A DNA stretch of 64,000 nt from Oscillospiraceae bacterium (GCA_015067175.1 SVMX01000002.1:62001-126000), one strand, 5' to 3'. Shown: positions 17,909 through 25,812, counted from the stretch's first letter. Notes: generated by a model from the sequence alone, not told the origin. Translations and numbers: made by a program.

Positions 17909-18634
17909 TTACTCAGCAGCTTCCTCTGCCTCAGCTGCAACAGCCTCTGCTGTGCCCTGATTAGCGGAGATGATAGCGTCAGCCATAGCACCTGCGATGA
18001 GCTTAACTGCTCTGATAGCATCGTCGTTACCGGGGATAACGTAGTCGATCTCATCGGGATCGCAGTTTGTGTCAACGATTGCAACAACAGGGATACCGAG
18101 CTTCTTAGCCTCTGCAACAGCGATCTTCTCCTTGCGGGGGTCAACGATAAAGAGAGCGCCGGGGAGCTTCTTCATGTTCTTGATACCGCCGAGGAACTTC
18201 TCAAGCTTCTCGATCTCGAGGTTGAGCTTGATAACTTCCTTCTTGGGAAGCAGATCGAATGTGCCGTCTGTCTCCATTGTGTGGAGCTGCTCAAGTCTTG
18301 CGATTCTTCTCTGGATTGTCTTATAGTTTGTCATCATACCGCCGAGCCATCTAGCGTTTACGAAGTGAGCGCCAGCGCGGAGAGCCTCTTCCTTGATGGA
18401 ATCAGCAGCCTGCTTCTTTGTACCAACGAAAAGAACCTCGCCGCCGTTAGCTGCAACCTCGTGAATGAAGTTGTAAGCCTCGTCAAGCTTCTTTACTGTC
18501 TTCTGCAGGTCGATGATGTAGATGCCGTTTCTCTCTGTGAAAATGTAGGGAGCCATTTTGGGGTTCCATCTTCTGGTCTGGTGACCGAAGTGAACGCCGG
18601 CTTCGAGAAGCTGCTTCATAGATACTACTGCCAT
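17909..18634 (-). CDS. rpsB: 30S ribosomal protein S2
   Basis: A 241-residue small-subunit protein. Signatures are the N-terminal [32 protein letters not shown], and [19 protein letters not shown]. The C-terminus is Ala/Glu-rich. AGGAGG stands upstream of the ATG at 18634. It is preceded by a structured leader of roughly 140 nt that may carry feedback regulation. Confidence 0.98.
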   Translation of the reverse strand: MAVVSMKQLLEAGVHFGHQTRRWNPKMAPYIFTERNGIYIIDLQKTVKKLDEAYNFIHEVAANGGEVLFVGTKKQAADSIKEEALRAGAHFVNARWLGGMMTNYKTIQRRIARLEQLHTMETDGTFDLLPKKEVIKLNLEIEKLEKFLGGIKNMKKLPGALFIVDPRKEKIAVAEAKKLGIPVVAIVDTNCDPDEIDYVIPGNDDAIRAVKLIAGAMADAIISANQGTAEAVAAEAEEAAE

Positions 18635-18775
18635 TTGTGTTTTCCTCCTGAATTTGGTTTAATAAATTTTTTTCCTCCACGGAAAAACACCGTACCTGAC
18701 GCCGTGAGAGCGCACCAAAGGCGGTTATTTCCATGTGTGTATTTGTGCGGGACGCAAGCCCACGGCACATTTACT
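18635..18775 (-). promoter_or_regulatory. Structured 5' leader of rpsB-tsf
   Basis: From the predicted transcript start (about 18775) to the rpsB ATG there are about 140 nt, with GC-rich inverted repeats: one pairing GTGC..GGG with CCC..GCAC (about 18747-18770), then ACGG/CCGT (about 18680-18695). Long structured leaders before ribosomal protein genes often bind the encoded protein; S2 binding here is inference. Confidence 0.45.
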
Positions 18776-18780
18776 GAAAT

Positions 18781-18809
18781 ATTATACCACAAATCGATTT
18801 AGATTTCAA
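18781..18809 (-). promoter_or_regulatory. Sigma-A promoter of rpsB-tsf
   Basis: Minus strand: -35 TTGAAA (18804-18809), 17-bp spacer, -10 TATAAT (18781-18786). Confidence 0.85.
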
Positions 18810-18823
18810 GTACAAATTTCCTG

Positions 18824-19114
18824 TCATTTAAACAATTTTCCAAAACCGCCGCGCTTTCCTTTTGGTGAATTTGACGGACAATCGCAAGAAACGAGTATCG
18901 TATCCTCGCCTATTACCTCAATATCGCACCATTTTACGCAGATATCCTCTTCCCTGCCGAACAGCCCGAAAAACTTCGCCCTGCCGAATATCACAAGCCT
19001 GCATATCTTTGAGGTGCAGCTGTCGAACTCGATATCGTCGGGATATCCAAGACGGCAGCCGTTTTTGACGTTGATTATCTCCTTGCATCTTATATCATTG
19101 AAGCTGTATACCAT
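18824..19114 (-). CDS. YlmC/YmxH-family sporulation protein
   Basis: A 96-residue PRC-barrel-like protein. The N-terminus SFNDIRCKEIINVKNGCRLG followed by DDIEFD is typical of the YlmC/YmxH family, which is found in spore formers and has no settled biochemical function. The ATG at 19114 is preferred (weak AAGGCGGTG upstream), giving the normal family length; the frame is open 26 codons further up. A sigma-E-like promoter may lie just upstream. Confidence 0.85.
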   Translation of the reverse strand: MVYSFNDIRCKEIINVKNGCRLGYPDDIEFDSCTSKICRLVIFGRAKFFGLFGREEDICVKWCDIEVIGEDTILVSCDCPSNSPKGKRGGFGKLFK

Positions 19115-19133
19115 ATTATCACCGCCTTGGGAC

Positions 19134-19162
19134 AATATATGCGGGATTTTTGGCGAAAATAC
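19134..19162 (-). promoter_or_regulatory. Possible sigma-E-type promoter of ylmC
   Basis: Minus strand: GTATTTT (19156-19162), 14-nt spacer, CATATATT (19134-19141). The -10 agrees with the sigma-E consensus CATACAnT at most positions; the -35 is weaker. It overlaps the region just past the SLOG gene start of its 3' end. Confidence 0.3.
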
Positions 19163-19178
19163 GGGACAAGACGCCGCC

Positions 19179-19628
19179 CTACTTTTCCGCAAGATTAATG
19201 ATTATTTTCCCTTTGCTCTTTGCGTATTGATATGTTTTGAACGCACCTCCCCAATCGTGAGCAATATAAGCAATCACAATATCAGCACGATCAATCATAT
19301 ATCTGTTGCGATAAGTAATCGCAAACCTTTTGGGTCTATCTTCAATATCAGGATAGATTATATAGTCATATTGATCTTTCAGAGCACTTAAGTACTTTTT
19401 TTGATACTCGATAGTAAAGTAAGGTGTAACAAATACCAGCGAAACATTGGAATGCTTTTCCTTGTACTTCTTACAGCAGCTATAAGCAAAGTTGTCAAAT
19501 CCGCCATAACCGCCCAAATATAACTCTGCATATTCATATCCTATTTGCTTTTCCAATAGGTCAAGTATTTCGATTTCATCTTCCTCTTTTTTGCTGTAAC
19601 CTGAATGACCGCAAAAGGTGATTATCAT
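19179..19628 (-). CDS. SLOG-fold (YpsA/DUF1273-like) nucleotide-binding protein
   Basis: A 149-residue Rossmann-like protein. Seen: N-terminal MIITFCGH, a GGYGGFDNFA motif (about 39-48) matching the phosphate-binding GGxxGxD of SLOG proteins, and a C-terminal block RNRYMIDRADIVIAYI with GGAFKTYQYAKSKG that matches the RNxxMVDRSDxLIAVYDG...GGTxxTxxYA pattern of DUF1273. SLOG proteins bind nucleotides or nucleotide-derived ligands; several function as sensors or effectors in stress and conflict systems. AGGAGG precedes the ATG. It is divergent from an XRE regulator with shared operators. Confidence 0.75.
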   Translation of the reverse strand: MIITFCGHSGYSKKEEDEIEILDLLEKQIGYEYAELYLGGYGGFDNFAYSCCKKYKEKHSNVSLVFVTPYFTIEYQKKYLSALKDQYDYIIYPDIEDRPKRFAITYRNRYMIDRADIVIAYIAHDWGGAFKTYQYAKSKGKIIINLAEK

Positions 19629-19646
19629 AATACAGCCTCCTCTTTT

Positions 19647-19664
19647 ATGTAGGTGTGCCTACAT
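19647..19664. promoter_or_regulatory. Operator 1 of the SLOG/XRE module
   Basis: ATGTAGG-TGTG-CCTACAT, a perfect 7-bp inverted repeat. It begins directly after the -10 of the SLOG promoter, over the expected transcript start, a typical repressor position. Confidence 0.75.
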
Positions 19665-19693
19665 ATTATAACACATCATAAAACAAAAATCAA
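19665..19693 (-). promoter_or_regulatory. Sigma-A promoter of the SLOG gene
   Basis: Minus strand: -35 TTGATT (19688-19693), 17-bp spacer, -10 TATAAT (19665-19670). Confidence 0.8.
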
Positions 19694-19699
19694 TCAGAT

Positions 19700-19713
19700 A
19701 TGTAGGTGTACAT
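19700..19713. promoter_or_regulatory. Operator 2 of the SLOG/XRE module
   Basis: ATGTA-GGTG-TACAT, a 5-bp inverted repeat sharing TGTAGGTG with operator 1. It lies between the two divergent promoters. Confidence 0.6.
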
Positions 19714-19742
19714 TCTTATAATTTTCTGAAATATCAGTAAAA

Positions 19743-19767
19743 TATAATTATGTAGGCAAAACTACAG
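19743..19767 (+). promoter_or_regulatory. -10 element of the XRE gene and operator 3
   Basis: TATAAT at 19743-19748 is followed at once by TGTAG-GCAAAA-CTACA (19751-19766). No good -35 is visible 17 bp upstream. The operator occupies the same place relative to this -10 as operator 1 does for the SLOG gene, which predicts autorepression. Confidence 0.65.
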
Positions 19768-19785
19768 AGCATAGGAGGTGTTGTC

Positions 19786-20031
19786 TTGACTGTCAATAAT
19801 GCCGTGGCACAGCGCATATCAAAGCTGCTGAAAGAAAAGAATATGACGCAATATCGTCTTGAGCAGAGGTCAGGGATACAGCACGGAAGTATGCAATGCA
19901 TAATGAACGGTCGCAACAAGGCCGTAACGCTAAGCACTGTAATAATGCTTGCAAAAGGCTTTGATATCACCCTAACTGAATTTCTTGATGATGACATCTT
20001 CAACTCCGAGGAATTGGAAATAGAACAGTAA
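19786..20031 (+). CDS. XRE-family HTH transcriptional regulator
   Basis: An 81-residue Cro/CI-type DNA-binding protein, little more than the helix-turn-helix (about residues 8-65: ISKLLKEKNMTQYRLEQRSG, then the recognition helix around HGSMQCIMNGRNKAVTL). The acidic tail may aid dimerisation. The start at 19786 is a TTG preceded by AGGAGGTG; no ATG is better placed. Three TGTAG palindromes in the shared intergenic region are the obvious candidate targets, so it likely represses both itself and the SLOG gene. Confidence 0.85.
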   Translation: MTVNNAVAQRISKLLKEKNMTQYRLEQRSGIQHGSMQCIMNGRNKAVTLSTVIMLAKGFDITLTEFLDDDIFNSEELEIEQ

Positions 20032-20060
20032 AAGCTCCGATAAACACGTATCGGAGCTTT
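20031..20060. terminator. Bidirectional terminator after the XRE gene
   Basis: Perfect AAAGCTCCGAT (20031-20041) / ATCGGAGCTTT (20050-20060), followed by A/T-rich sequence on both sides. It can serve the XRE gene and, on the other strand, the zinc operon. Confidence 0.85.
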
Positions 20061-20070
20061 ATTATTTACT

Positions 20071-20523
20071 TCATTTTTTCGCCTGCGACCTACGTATCGC
20101 AGCGCTTATCGCAAGATACAGCGCGAGATACACCGCAAACACAATAAAAAACAAACCAAAAACGCTTCGCTCAAAGATGCTTTTTTCCCATGCCTCAAAG
20201 CCGTAATATGTATCACCAACATAGTTGAAAAGAGACCAGTAAGTATAACCGTTATTAAAAATATCAATATAATACCACGCAAACCACACATTCGGCATAG
20301 CAAGCAGATACAGGAAAAACCGCGCTATACTTCTGCCAAGACTTACGTTTTCCCTTCGGCGCAGCCATATTATGTAAGCAAGCTGAAACAGGAATATCAG
20401 CAACGCTACTGCCACCGCACCATAGTCCCCCAAAGGATAAATCAGCGCAGGTGTAAAAGCATACAGAAAAAACGAAACAAAATAGATAATACTGAATTTG
20501 TGCGTTTTTATCCAGTTAAGCAT
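20071..20523 (-). CDS. Four-pass membrane protein of unknown function, zinc operon
   Basis: A 150-residue protein with four hydrophobic segments and an aromatic-rich loop (IDIFNNGYTYWSLFNYVGDT region). No His or Cys metal motif is visible and I do not recognise the family. It starts 4 bp after the znuB stop with AAGGAT as ribosome site, so it should be co-transcribed with zur-znuACB and ends at the shared terminator. A role in zinc uptake or homeostasis is inferred only from operon membership. Confidence 0.75.
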   Translation of the reverse strand: MLNWIKTHKFSIIYFVSFFLYAFTPALIYPLGDYGAVAVALLIFLFQLAYIIWLRRRENVSLGRSIARFFLYLLAMPNVWFAWYYIDIFNNGYTYWSLFNYVGDTYYGFEAWEKSIFERSVFGLFFIVFAVYLALYLAISAAIRRSQAKK

Positions 20524-20527
20524 ACTT

Positions 20528-21355
20528 TTATCCTTTCTTATTTCTCTGCCGTATCTTACCTGCCACGAAAAACAGCGCGAAGATAACGAGGTTTACGCAG
20601 ACTATGCTTGCACCGCATGGCGCTTCAAACGAGAACGAAATACTCATGCCCGCGACAACGCTGACGACCGAGATCACAGCTGAGCATATCGTCACCGAGC
20701 GGAAGCTCTTGAATACCCTCATCGCGCACAGCGACGGGAAGATTATAAGACTTGATATCAGCATACTGCCGAGCAACTTCATGCCGACTACGATAGTCAC
20801 CGCGGTAAGCAGCGCTATCAATAGATTATACGCCCCCGCATTCGTACCCGTAGCCCTTGCAAAGCTCTCATCAAACGTCACCGCGAAAATTCGCGTATAG
20901 AACAGCACGAATACTGTCAGCACCACCGCCGCAAGGATAATGCTTATCAGCGCGTCGTCCGCGTTTACCGAAACTATCGTGCCGAAAAGGTAGCTTTCAA
21001 GGTCGATATTCGCGCCCGAAAGCGAGTTCGCCATAACGCCTATCGCAAGCGCGCCCGTGGAGAGCATTGCTATCGCCGCGTCACCCTTTATCTTGCCGTT
21101 ATCCGAAAGACGCAGCAAAATGAACGCCGCAGCAACCACCACGGGAATCGCAACCGCCATCGGCGCGATGTTCATGACAGAAGCTATCGCAAGCGCACCA
21201 AAGCCAACGTGTGACAGTCCGTCGCCTATCATGGAGTAGCGCTTAAGCACCAGTGAAACGCCGAGCAGCGCAGCGCAGAGGCTCACCAGAACACCGACTA
21301 TAAGCATATAGGTTATCGCAGGGAATCTCGCCATCGCGGAAAACATCTCTATCAT
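20528..21355 (-). CDS. znuB: Zinc ABC transporter, permease
   Basis: A 275-residue integral membrane permease of the ABC-3 family (ZnuB/MntB type), about eight membrane segments. The N-terminal region with RYSMIGDGLSHVGFGALA is the family signature contacting the ATPase. Its ATG overlaps the znuC stop (ATGA). With ZnuA and ZnuC it forms the high-affinity zinc importer; the adjacent Fur-family gene supports zinc rather than manganese. Confidence 0.93.
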   Translation of the reverse strand: MIEMFSAMARFPAITYMLIVGVLVSLCAALLGVSLVLKRYSMIGDGLSHVGFGALAIASVMNIAPMAVAIPVVVAAAFILLRLSDNGKIKGDAAIAMLSTGALAIGVMANSLSGANIDLESYLFGTIVSVNADDALISIILAAVVLTVFVLFYTRIFAVTFDESFARATGTNAGAYNLLIALLTAVTIVVGMKLLGSMLISSLIIFPSLCAMRVFKSFRSVTICSAVISVVSVVAGMSISFSFEAPCGASIVCVNLVIFALFFVAGKIRQRNKKG

Positions 21356-22056
21356 TTCTGCTCACCGCCTCTCATGAAAGCAGAGGCTTCGCTCTCGGCA
21401 AACTCCTGCTTTGTGCCGAAAAACCAGCTCCCCGAGCGCAGGCAGAGGATATGGCTTGCATAACGCATAGCCGCCGCAATATCGTGAGTTACCATTATAA
21501 CAGTAACGCCGCTTTTGTTGATTCCCGAAATCATGCCGTAAAGCTCCGCTGTTACCATCGGGTCAAGTCCCGAAACAGGCTCATCTAAAAGCAGCAGCTT
21601 CTTGGTAGCACAAAGCGCTCTCGCAAGCAGAACACGTTGCTGCTGACCGCCCGAAAGCTCACGGTAGGAGCGCTTTTTAAGCTTCCATATTCCAAGCTTC
21701 ATCATATTTTCCATCGCAAGTGCTTTGTCCTTTGCGGAATAAAACGGGCGCAGACCCTTGCGGTTAAGGCAGCCCGAAATAACGACCTCACCGACATTAG
21801 CGGGGAAATCCTTTTGCGCTCCCGTCTGCTGCGGAAGATAGCCTATCTCGTTTCGGCGCAGACCATCGCCGAAATCAATGCTGCCGCCCGAGGGCTTTTT
21901 CAGTGATAAAAGCGCTTTTATAAGCGTGCTTTTGCCGCTGCCGTTCTCACCCACTATGCAGAGATAATCGCCTGCGTTTACTTCAAAGCTCATTTTGTCT
22001 ATCACTGTCATGTTTTCGTAAGACAGTGTTAATTCATTCGTCTTTATCAGTGCCAT
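21352..22056 (-). CDS. znuC: Zinc ABC transporter, ATPase
   Basis: A 234-residue ABC ATPase. Walker A GENGSGKST (about 37-45), signature LSGGQQQR, Walker B LLLLDEP, and the switch His in VTHD. GAGGAAC precedes the ATG. It lies between znuA and znuB and overlaps the latter. Confidence 0.94.
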   Translation of the reverse strand: MALIKTNELTLSYENMTVIDKMSFEVNAGDYLCIVGENGSGKSTLIKALLSLKKPSGGSIDFGDGLRRNEIGYLPQQTGAQKDFPANVGEVVISGCLNRKGLRPFYSAKDKALAMENMMKLGIWKLKKRSYRELSGGQQQRVLLARALCATKKLLLLDEPVSGLDPMVTAELYGMISGINKSGVTVIMVTHDIAAAMRYASHILCLRSGSWFFGTKQEFAESEASAFMRGGEQK

Positions 22057-22063
22057 AAGTTCC

Positions 22064-23056
22064 TCATGAAAGTATATTTTTTAATGTATCGTAATTCCTC
22101 TGCATAAGCGAAACATAAGTTTCTCCCGCGTTGAAATCATCTGCGGTTATGTTGTGGCAGGCGTGGAACTCCAAAACAGGAAGCTCTGCCTCGCCTGCAA
22201 GCGTTTGTGCGATATCGCGGTTTGAAAGCTCAATGCAGAACACCGCAGGAATGACATCATTTCCCGAAAGCTTTTCGCTGAGAAAGGTTATCGTCTTAAT
22301 GGACGGCTCGGTGTTGCTGCCGCAGCCCGGGAACGCCGCGTAGTAATCAAGGTCGTATTCCTCAAAGAAATACAGCAGCGGAAAACGGTCGCCGAACACG
22401 AAATATCGCTGCTCGTTTTCAAAAAGCTCGGTAAAGCTATGGTCAAGCTCTGCGATATCGGATATATATTCTGTAGCAGAAAGCTCATACTGCGCTGCAT
22501 TTTCTGGAGATATCGCACAAGCCTCGTCTGCTATCGCCTCTACTATCTTTCTTGCATTTTCAGGTGAAGTCCAGATGTGCTCGTCGTACTCCGTTTCCTC
22601 GTGCTCGTGGTCGAAGCTTTCGTCGTGCTCGTGGTCGAAGCTTTCGTCGTGCTCGTGGTCGCAGCTTTCGTCATGCTCGTGCTGCATTCCCTCAACAAGC
22701 TCCTCCTCGTGAAGCTCTACGACGTCCATCATGCGCAGGGTTTTCACATCGGGCGCACCCTCAAGGATATTAACCACCCACTGGTCGCTCTCGCCGCCAT
22801 TGTAGATAAACAGGTCGCATTCCGCAATCGTCAGCGCGTCCTTTGCGGACGGGTCGTAGGAATGGCTCTCCATGCCCGGTTTAAGCAGCAGAGTTACTTC
22901 AGCCGTATCTCCGAATACCTGTCGCGCAAAATCGTATGCAGGGTATATCGTTGTAACTATGCTGAGCTTATCGCTGCCGCTGTCGCTTACACCCGAGCAG
23001 CCGACAAAGCCGCACATAACTGCCGCAGCAGTAAAAATCGCAATTATCTTTTTCAT
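22064..23056 (-). CDS. znuA: Zinc-binding lipoprotein of the ABC transporter
   Basis: A 330-residue cluster A-I solute-binding protein with a lipobox GFVGC (Cys20). It has a long His/Asp/Glu-rich loop (about residues 120-158) containing HEHDESFD repeats, the classic mark of zinc-specific ZnuA proteins, believed to bind or buffer metal. Conserved metal-site surroundings include GMESHSYDPSAKD and the final ETYVSLMQRNYDTL. The ATG overlaps the zur stop (ATGA). Confidence 0.94.
   Translation of the reverse strand: MKKIIAIFTAAAVMCGFVGCSGVSDSGSDKLSIVTTIYPAYDFARQVFGDTAEVTLLLKPGMESHSYDPSAKDALTIAECDLFIYNGGESDQWVVNILEGAPDVKTLRMMDVVELHEEELVEGMQHEHDESCDHEHDESFDHEHDESFDHEHEETEYDEHIWTSPENARKIVEAIADEACAISPENAAQYELSATEYISDIAELDHSFTELFENEQRYFVFGDRFPLLYFFEEYDLDYYAAFPGCGSNTEPSIKTITFLSEKLSGNDVIPAVFCIELSNRDIAQTLAGEAELPVLEFHACHNITADDFNAGETYVSLMQRNYDTLKNILS
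22600..22685. repeat. 24-bp tandem repeat inside znuA
   Basis: Three full copies of a 24-bp unit (22600-22623, 22624-22647, 22648-22671), nearly identical, plus a diverged partial fourth. Each encodes eight residues of HEHDESFD type. The near identity at DNA level suggests recent expansion by slippage. Confidence 0.9.
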
Positions 23057-23466
23057 TTCTTTTCCACTTCTCCTTTACTTCCGCAATCTCCGCAAAGCCC
23101 GTATATCACCGTTTTTCCTATATTAACAGTGAAATCATGGCTGCTCTCTATATGCTTTTTCATGTCTGCCATAAATCCGCAGTCCATGTGGATAAGCCTG
23201 CCGCAGCTTTCGCATTTCAGATGGAAATGGCTGTTGCAGCTCTCGCCCTCGTTAAGCTGATATGACGCGCCCGCACCGTCACCCGTGTAGCGCTTCAAAA
23301 CGCCTTGATTTGCAAGCTTTGACAGCGTGCGGTATACAGTAGCCTCGCCGACCGATATCTCGCCGCTTTTTATGATGTCCTTTGCAGTAAAGCAACCGCC
23401 GCGATGTCTGCCGAAAAACTCAACTATCTCGTCGCGCTGCTTTGTGTTGTAGCTCATTTTGTCCAT
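23053..23466 (-). CDS. zur: Fur-family regulator, probably zinc-responsive Zur
   Basis: A 137-residue Fur-family repressor. N-terminal winged helix with EATVYRTLSKLANQGVL; the His-rich SHFHLKCESCGRLIHMDC region and two CxxC pairs (CESC and CGDC) form structural and sensory metal sites. Because it heads znuACB, Zur is the best subtype call over PerR or Fur. A dyad between its promoter and start is a likely autoregulatory site. AAGGA precedes the ATG. Confidence 0.88.
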   Translation of the reverse strand: MDKMSYNTKQRDEIVEFFGRHRGGCFTAKDIIKSGEISVGEATVYRTLSKLANQGVLKRYTGDGAGASYQLNEGESCNSHFHLKCESCGRLIHMDCGFMADMKKHIESSHDFTVNIGKTVIYGLCGDCGSKGEVEKK

Positions 23467-23482
23467 AGCTGTTCCTTATTCC

Positions 23483-23533
23483 CTCTGCTGTCAAAAAAGC
23501 TGTACCGCAGACGGCGGTTTAATTGCAGCAGAG
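23483..23533 (-). promoter_or_regulatory. Structured leader of the zur-znu operon
   Basis: Outer stem CTCTGCTG/CAGCAGAG (23526-23533 with 23483-23490) encloses ACCGC/GCGGT (23504-23508 with 23514-23518), followed within the loop by GCTTTTTT. The inner hairpin plus T-run resembles a small terminator and the outer stem could compete with it. Function unproven. Confidence 0.4.
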
Positions 23534-23535
23534 AA

Positions 23536-23558
23536 TTGATTTTGATTTTCACTATCAA
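23536..23558. promoter_or_regulatory. Candidate Zur operator
   Basis: TTGAT-TTTCACT-ATCAA (23542-23558), with an additional TTGAT directly adjacent at 23536. It lies over the expected transcript start of the operon, just downstream of the -10. Confidence 0.5.
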
Positions 23559-23564
23559 TTTGGT

Positions 23565-23593
23565 ATTATAGCATACTCTTTCCAAAAAAGCAA
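23565..23593 (-). promoter_or_regulatory. Sigma-A promoter of zur-znuACB
   Basis: Minus strand: -35 TTGCTT (23588-23593), 17-bp spacer, -10 TATAAT (23565-23570). Confidence 0.75.
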
Positions 23594-23633
23594 TAGAATA
23601 TCGTCAAAAAACGAAAAAATTCACGCCTACCCC

Positions 23634-23662
23634 TTGAAATTTGCAAGCGCTTGTGATATACT
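23634..23662 (+). promoter_or_regulatory. Sigma-A promoter of the phosphohexomutase gene
   Basis: TTGAAA (23634-23639), 17-bp spacer, TATACT (23657-23662). Confidence 0.7.
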
Positions 23663-23722
23663 AAAATAGTATTGTTATGTGCAGAATTTACACAGATAAT
23701 AATTTGACAGGAGGACAATCCC

Positions 23723-25438
23723 ATGGCAGATATACAGAAAATGTACGAACTGTGGCTTGAAAAGGCAGTTGCAGACCCCGACCTTATCGCAGAGCTTACA
23801 AGCGTTGCAAACGATGAAGAGGGCAAAAACGACCGCTTCTACCGCGACCTTGAGTTCGGCACAGGCGGACTTCGCGGCGTTATCGGCGCAGGCACAAACA
23901 GAATGAACATCTACACCGTAAACAAGGCAACACAGGGTCTTGCGGAGTACATACTTGAAAACGGCGTTACAAAGCGTGTTGCGCTTTCCTACGACAGCCG
24001 TATTAAGTCTGATTACTTTGCAAAGAGCACCGCTGCTGTTCTTGCAGCAAACGGCATCGAAGTCTACATTTATACAGAGCTTATGCCCACGCCCATGCTT
24101 TCTTGGGCAGTTAGAGCGCTCGGCTGCGGCGCAGGCGTAATGGTTACAGCTTCCCACAATCCCGCAAAATACAATGGCTACAAGGTTTACGGCTCCGATG
24201 GCTGTCAGGTAACTCTTGAAGCCGCTGAGATAATCCTCGGCAAGATAAACAACATTGACATTTTCGACGGCGTTAAGACCATGGACTTCGACAAGGCTGT
24301 TGCAGACGGCATGGTAAAGTACATTGAGGACAGCGTTATCGACGAATACATTGCAAAGGTAAAAGAGCAGGGACTTCACACAGACCTCGTTGCAGACAGC
24401 GGTCTGAAAGTGGTTTATACTCCCCTCAACGGCACAGGCAACAAGCCCGTTCGCCGCGTACTTAAAGAGATCGGCATAAAGGACGTTGTGGTTGTTCCCG
24501 AGCAGGAGATGCCCGACGGAAACTTCCCCACCTGCCCGTTCCCGAACCCCGAGATTCAGGAAGCTCTGCAGTACGGTCTTAACCTCTGTGAAAAGGAAAA
24601 GCCCGACCTGCTGCTCGCTACAGACCCCGACTGCGACCGCGTAGGTATTGCAGTTCCCGACGGCAACCACTATGAGCTGTTCACAGGAAACGAAGTAGGC
24701 GCACTGCTTCTCGAATACATCTGCAAGGAGCGCATCGCGCTCGGCACAATGCCCAAAGACCCCATTGCAGTAAAGACGATAGTTACAACAGACATCACCA
24801 AGGCTATCTGCGCTAAGTACGGCGTAGAGCTTCGCGAGGTGCTGACAGGCTTCAAGTTCATCGGCGAGCAGATCGGCTGGCTTGAAGAAAAGGGCGAGGA
24901 AAACCGCTACATCTTCGGCTTCGAGGAGAGCTACGGCTACCTTGCAGGCGGCTATGTACGCGATAAGGACGCTGTTGTAGCTTCCATGCTTATCTGCGAG
25001 ATGGCTGCTTTCTACCGCACAAAGGGAATTTCCCTTATCGAGGCGCGTAAGAGAATGTACGACGAGTACGGCGTATACTTCAACAAGCTTGAAAACTTCA
25101 CCTGCGAGGGCGCAAGCGGTATGCAGCGCATGAAAGAGATAATGGCAGGTCTGCGTGCAAACGCACCCAAGACCATTGGCGGCGTTAACGTTATCGCTGT
25201 TGCGGACTACGCCGCTTCCGAGAAGAAGAACGCAGACGGCGGCGTTGAGAAGCTCACTCTTCCCAAGTCCGACGTTATCACATTCTACCTGACCGACGAC
25301 GCAAGCGTTATCATCAGACCCTCCGGTACAGAGCCTAAGATCAAGGTTTATTACACCACAAAGGGCGCTGACAAGGCTGCTGCAACCGAGCTTCAGGCTA
25401 AGCTTTCCGCTGATTTCACAAAAATCCTCGGATTTTAA
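23723..25438 (+). CDS. pgcA: Phosphoglucomutase/phosphomannomutase (alpha-D-phosphohexomutase family)
   Basis: Interconverts hexose 1- and 6-phosphates, supplying glucose 1-phosphate for glycogen and cell-wall sugars. 571 residues, normal for the PgcA type. Domain marks in order: FGTGGLRG (about 46-53), phosphoserine loop TASHNP (about 145-150), metal loop DPDCDR (about 301-306), sugar-binding GFEESYGY, and phosphate-binding [10 protein letters not shown] near the C-terminus. AGGAGG precedes the ATG. Single gene with its own promoter; no clear terminator before rpmE. Confidence 0.94.
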   Translation: MADIQKMYELWLEKAVADPDLIAELTSVANDEEGKNDRFYRDLEFGTGGLRGVIGAGTNRMNIYTVNKATQGLAEYILENGVTKRVALSYDSRIKSDYFAKSTAAVLAANGIEVYIYTELMPTPMLSWAVRALGCGAGVMVTASHNPAKYNGYKVYGSDGCQVTLEAAEIILGKINNIDIFDGVKTMDFDKAVADGMVKYIEDSVIDEYIAKVKEQGLHTDLVADSGLKVVYTPLNGTGNKPVRRVLKEIGIKDVVVVPEQEMPDGNFPTCPFPNPEIQEALQYGLNLCEKEKPDLLLATDPDCDRVGIAVPDGNHYELFTGNEVGALLLEYICKERIALGTMPKDPIAVKTIVTTDITKAICAKYGVELREVLTGFKFIGEQIGWLEEKGEENRYIFGFEESYGYLAGGYVRDKDAVVASMLICEMAAFYRTKGISLIEARKRMYDEYGVYFNKLENFTCEGASGMQRMKEIMAGLRANAPKTIGGVNVIAVADYAASEKKNADGGVEKLTLPKSDVITFYLTDDASVIIRPSGTEPKIKVYYTTKGADKAAATELQAKLSADFTKILGF

Positions 25439-25458
25439 GAAAAAATTTTAAAAACCTA

Positions 25459-25487
25459 TTGCTTTTTTATAAAAAGTGTGGTATAAT
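25459..25487 (+). promoter_or_regulatory. Sigma-A promoter of rpmE
   Basis: TTGCTT (25459-25464), 17-bp spacer, TATAAT (25482-25487). Confidence 0.85.
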
Positions 25488-25533
25488 CTTAACTTGTAAT
25501 GATAATTTTAAATTATGGATTGAGGTGACATAC

Positions 25534-25737
25534 ATGAAGGAAGGTATCCATCCCGCATACGAAGCTGCTACAATCAGATGTGCTTGCGGTAACGAGATCG
25601 AGACACGCTCCACCAAGGGTGATATCAGAGTAGAGATCTGCTCCAAGTGCCACCCCTTCTTCACTGGTAAGCAGAAGCTGGTTGACACAGGCGGACGCGT
25701 TGACAGATTCAAGAAGCGTTACAACATGGGCAAGTAA
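25534..25737 (+). CDS. rpmE: 50S ribosomal protein L31, zinc-binding type
   Basis: A 67-residue large-subunit protein, full length from the ATG at 25534 (GAGGTGA upstream). The zinc ligands are kept (C16, C18, C36, C39), so this is the C+ form rather than the zinc-free RpmE2 form that replaces it under zinc starvation. Conserved end [11 protein letters not shown]. Own promoter and terminator. Confidence 0.97.
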   Translation: MKEGIHPAYEAATIRCACGNEIETRSTKGDIRVEICSKCHPFFTGKQKLVDTGGRVDRFKKRYNMGK

Positions 25738-25758
25738 TTTATTTATTGCAGTATAACC

Positions 25759-25794
25759 AAAACTCACGCAGATAGATATTTTGCGTGAGTTTTT
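25759..25794 (+). terminator. Terminator after rpmE
   Basis: Perfect 11-bp stem AAACTCACGCA (25760-25770) / TGCGTGAGTTT (25782-25792) followed by TTTG. Confidence 0.9.
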
Positions 25795-25812
25795 GTTTCT
25801 ATGAGGTGTAAT

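Noticed and set aside
22600-22685. Short direct repeats resembling a mini CRISPR.
   Set aside because: The units are contiguous without spacers and encode an in-frame HEHDESFD repeat of ZnuA.
23675-24670. A 331-codon minus-strand frame opposite the phosphohexomutase gene.
   Set aside because: Antisense shadow, no ribosome site, Cys/Val-rich composition typical of mirrored frames.
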